Assembly: GCA_031279175.1 (NCBI GenBank)
Contig: JAITJA010000209.1
Span: 1 to 5,632, forward strand
DNA: 5,632 nucleotides
From: Odoribacteraceae bacterium
GTDB taxonomy: Bacteria > Bacteroidota > Bacteroidia > Bacteroidales > Marinifilaceae
Reading direction: 5' to 3'
Part shown: positions 4,890 to 5,632 of the stretch, piece after piece
How positions within the stretch are numbered: the first letter of the stretch is position 1
Layout: every line of letters begins with the position of its first letter
Program-made: the position numbers and the translations under genes
Notes under the pieces: generated by a model
What the model saw: the letters and a program-made list of their open reading frames with translations, nothing else
The model's database searches: none
Told to the model about the DNA's origin: nothing

Positions 4890-5632
4890 TTAACTGAAGA
4901 CGCCGGCGAGGTATTTCTTCGTGAGTTTGTGTTCGGGGTTATTGAAGACTTTGTCTGCCGGTCCCGTTTCAATGACTTCGCCGAGGTACATGAATATGAC
5001 GTTGTCCGCGATCCGGAGTGCTTGCCTGAGGGTGTGGGTGACCATGACGATGGAATAGTTTTCTTTCAGCTTGATAAATAGTTCCTCGATGGTTTTGCTG
5101 GAGATGGGGTCGAGGGCACTCGTTGCCTCGTCGGCAAGGATGAATCGCGGCTCGACGGCAAGGCTTCGGGCGAGGCATAGACGTTGTTGCTGGCCGATGG
5201 AGAGGCGGGTGGCGGGGGTGTTGAGGCGTTCCTTAACCTCTTCCCACAGGCCGGCGGCCTCGAGGTAGTGTCGCACGACGAGTCGGAGTTTTTTCCTGCC
5301 CCTGACCCCGTGTATTCTACAGCCGTAAGCGATGTTGTCGAAGATGGACATCGGTAGTGGACAAGGTTTCTGGGAGATCAGGCCCATCGCGCGCCGGAGG
5401 TGGATGATTTCCGTGCCGCTACTGCTGACAATGTCCGCGCCGTTCAGGAGTACTTTCCCGGAGACGCGTACTTCCTCGATGGAGTCAATCAGGCGGTTGA
5501 AGGTCTTCAGGAGCGTGCTTTTGCCGCATCCCGATGGCCCGATGATGCATGTGATTTTTTTATCCGGTATCGTGAGGTTGATGTCTTTCAGCACGTGCTG
5601 GTCTTTGATGTGCACGTTTAGATTCTCGATGA
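4890..5632 (-). CDS. PstB-family ABC transporter ATP-binding protein (partial, N-terminus off the right edge)
   Basis: This ATPase would power import of an oxyanion across the inner membrane. The frame is open to the window edge; 246 residues are visible, starting IENLNVH, so only a few N-terminal residues are missing. The GTG at 5615 is not taken as start because IENLN upstream fits the first strand of the family. Motifs (visible numbering): Walker A GPSGCGKST (31-39), Q-loop Gln87 in SQKP, signature LSIGQQQR (143-150), Walker B ILADEATSALDP (164-175) and switch His199. Family marks of PstB include the FNRL segment (44-47), PMSIFDNIAYG.RIHG (93-108), QQQRLCLAR, SALDPISS, YLGEVIETGP and KKYLAGVFS at the end. 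Odd points are Ile for the second Gly of the LSGGQ signature, Ala for Pro in DEPTS, and ISQKPCPLP for the usual VFQKPNPFP. Its place directly before cysD suggests sulfate, not phosphate, as substrate; this is inference. The start is outside the window. Confidence 0.85.
   Translation of the reverse strand, partial: IENLNVHIKDQHVLKDINLTIPDKKITCIIGPSGCGKSTLLKTFNRLIDSIEEVRVSGKVLLNGADIVSSSGTEIIHLRRAMGLISQKPCPLPMSIFDNIAYGCRIHGVRGRKKLRLVVRHYLEAAGLWEEVKERLNTPATRLSIGQQQRLCLARSLAVEPRFILADEATSALDPISSKTIEELFIKLKENYSIVMVTHTLRQALRIADNVIFMYLGEVIETGPADKVFNNPEHKLTKKYLAGVFS

Noticed and set aside
5613..5615. GTG as the start of the PstB-like gene
   Set aside because: The frame stays open to the window edge and the residues before it (IENLN) fit the first beta strand of ABC ATPases, so the gene is cut by the edge.

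Overview
The window most likely comes from a fairly GC-rich member of the Bacteroidota, probably Bacteroidales. Three things point there. The M49 peptidase has the HECLGH form of its zinc motif and the short helix spacing that I recall from Bacteroides thetaiotaomicron DPP III. The topoisomerase A-subunit tail is of the Bacteroidota type. No gene start has a Shine-Dalgarno sequence; the two junctions between minus-strand genes have A/T-rich leaders instead. No species can be named from this sequence.

Layout. Positions 1-359 (+) hold the last 118 codons of a type IIA topoisomerase A subunit, most likely parC (topoisomerase IV), ending in an acidic, internally repeated tail. Ten bases later, 370-2304 (+) encodes a complete cytoplasmic-type dipeptidyl peptidase III. 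Positions 2305-2681 are a non-coding gap between convergent genes. It holds a 14-bp direct repeat, a strong rho-independent terminator for the plus-strand genes, an 18-bp perfect palindrome and a weaker hairpin just past the cysN stop. On the minus strand, transcribed from right to left, are a PstB-like ABC transporter ATPase (4890-5632, cut by the window edge), cysD (3963-4862) and cysN (2682-3950). The gaps between them are 27 and 12 bp, so they look like one operon ending at cysN.

How the genes work together. CysD and CysN form the heterodimeric ATP sulfurylase, which turns sulfate and ATP into adenosine 5'-phosphosulfate (APS), driven by GTP hydrolysis on CysN. Normally the ATPase beside such genes would be CysA of the sulfate importer. 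Here it is a PstB (phosphate importer) family protein with an altered ABC signature, LSIGQ instead of LSGGQ. The simplest reading is that a Pst-type transporter has been recruited to bring in sulfate for this operon, with its permease and binding-protein genes lying to the right of the window. This is inference from gene order and is the most interesting lead here. The parC and DPP III genes look like ordinary housekeeping neighbours with no visible link to sulfur metabolism.

Nothing in the window amounts to a clear new system: no mobile element, CRISPR array, tRNA or rRNA is visible.
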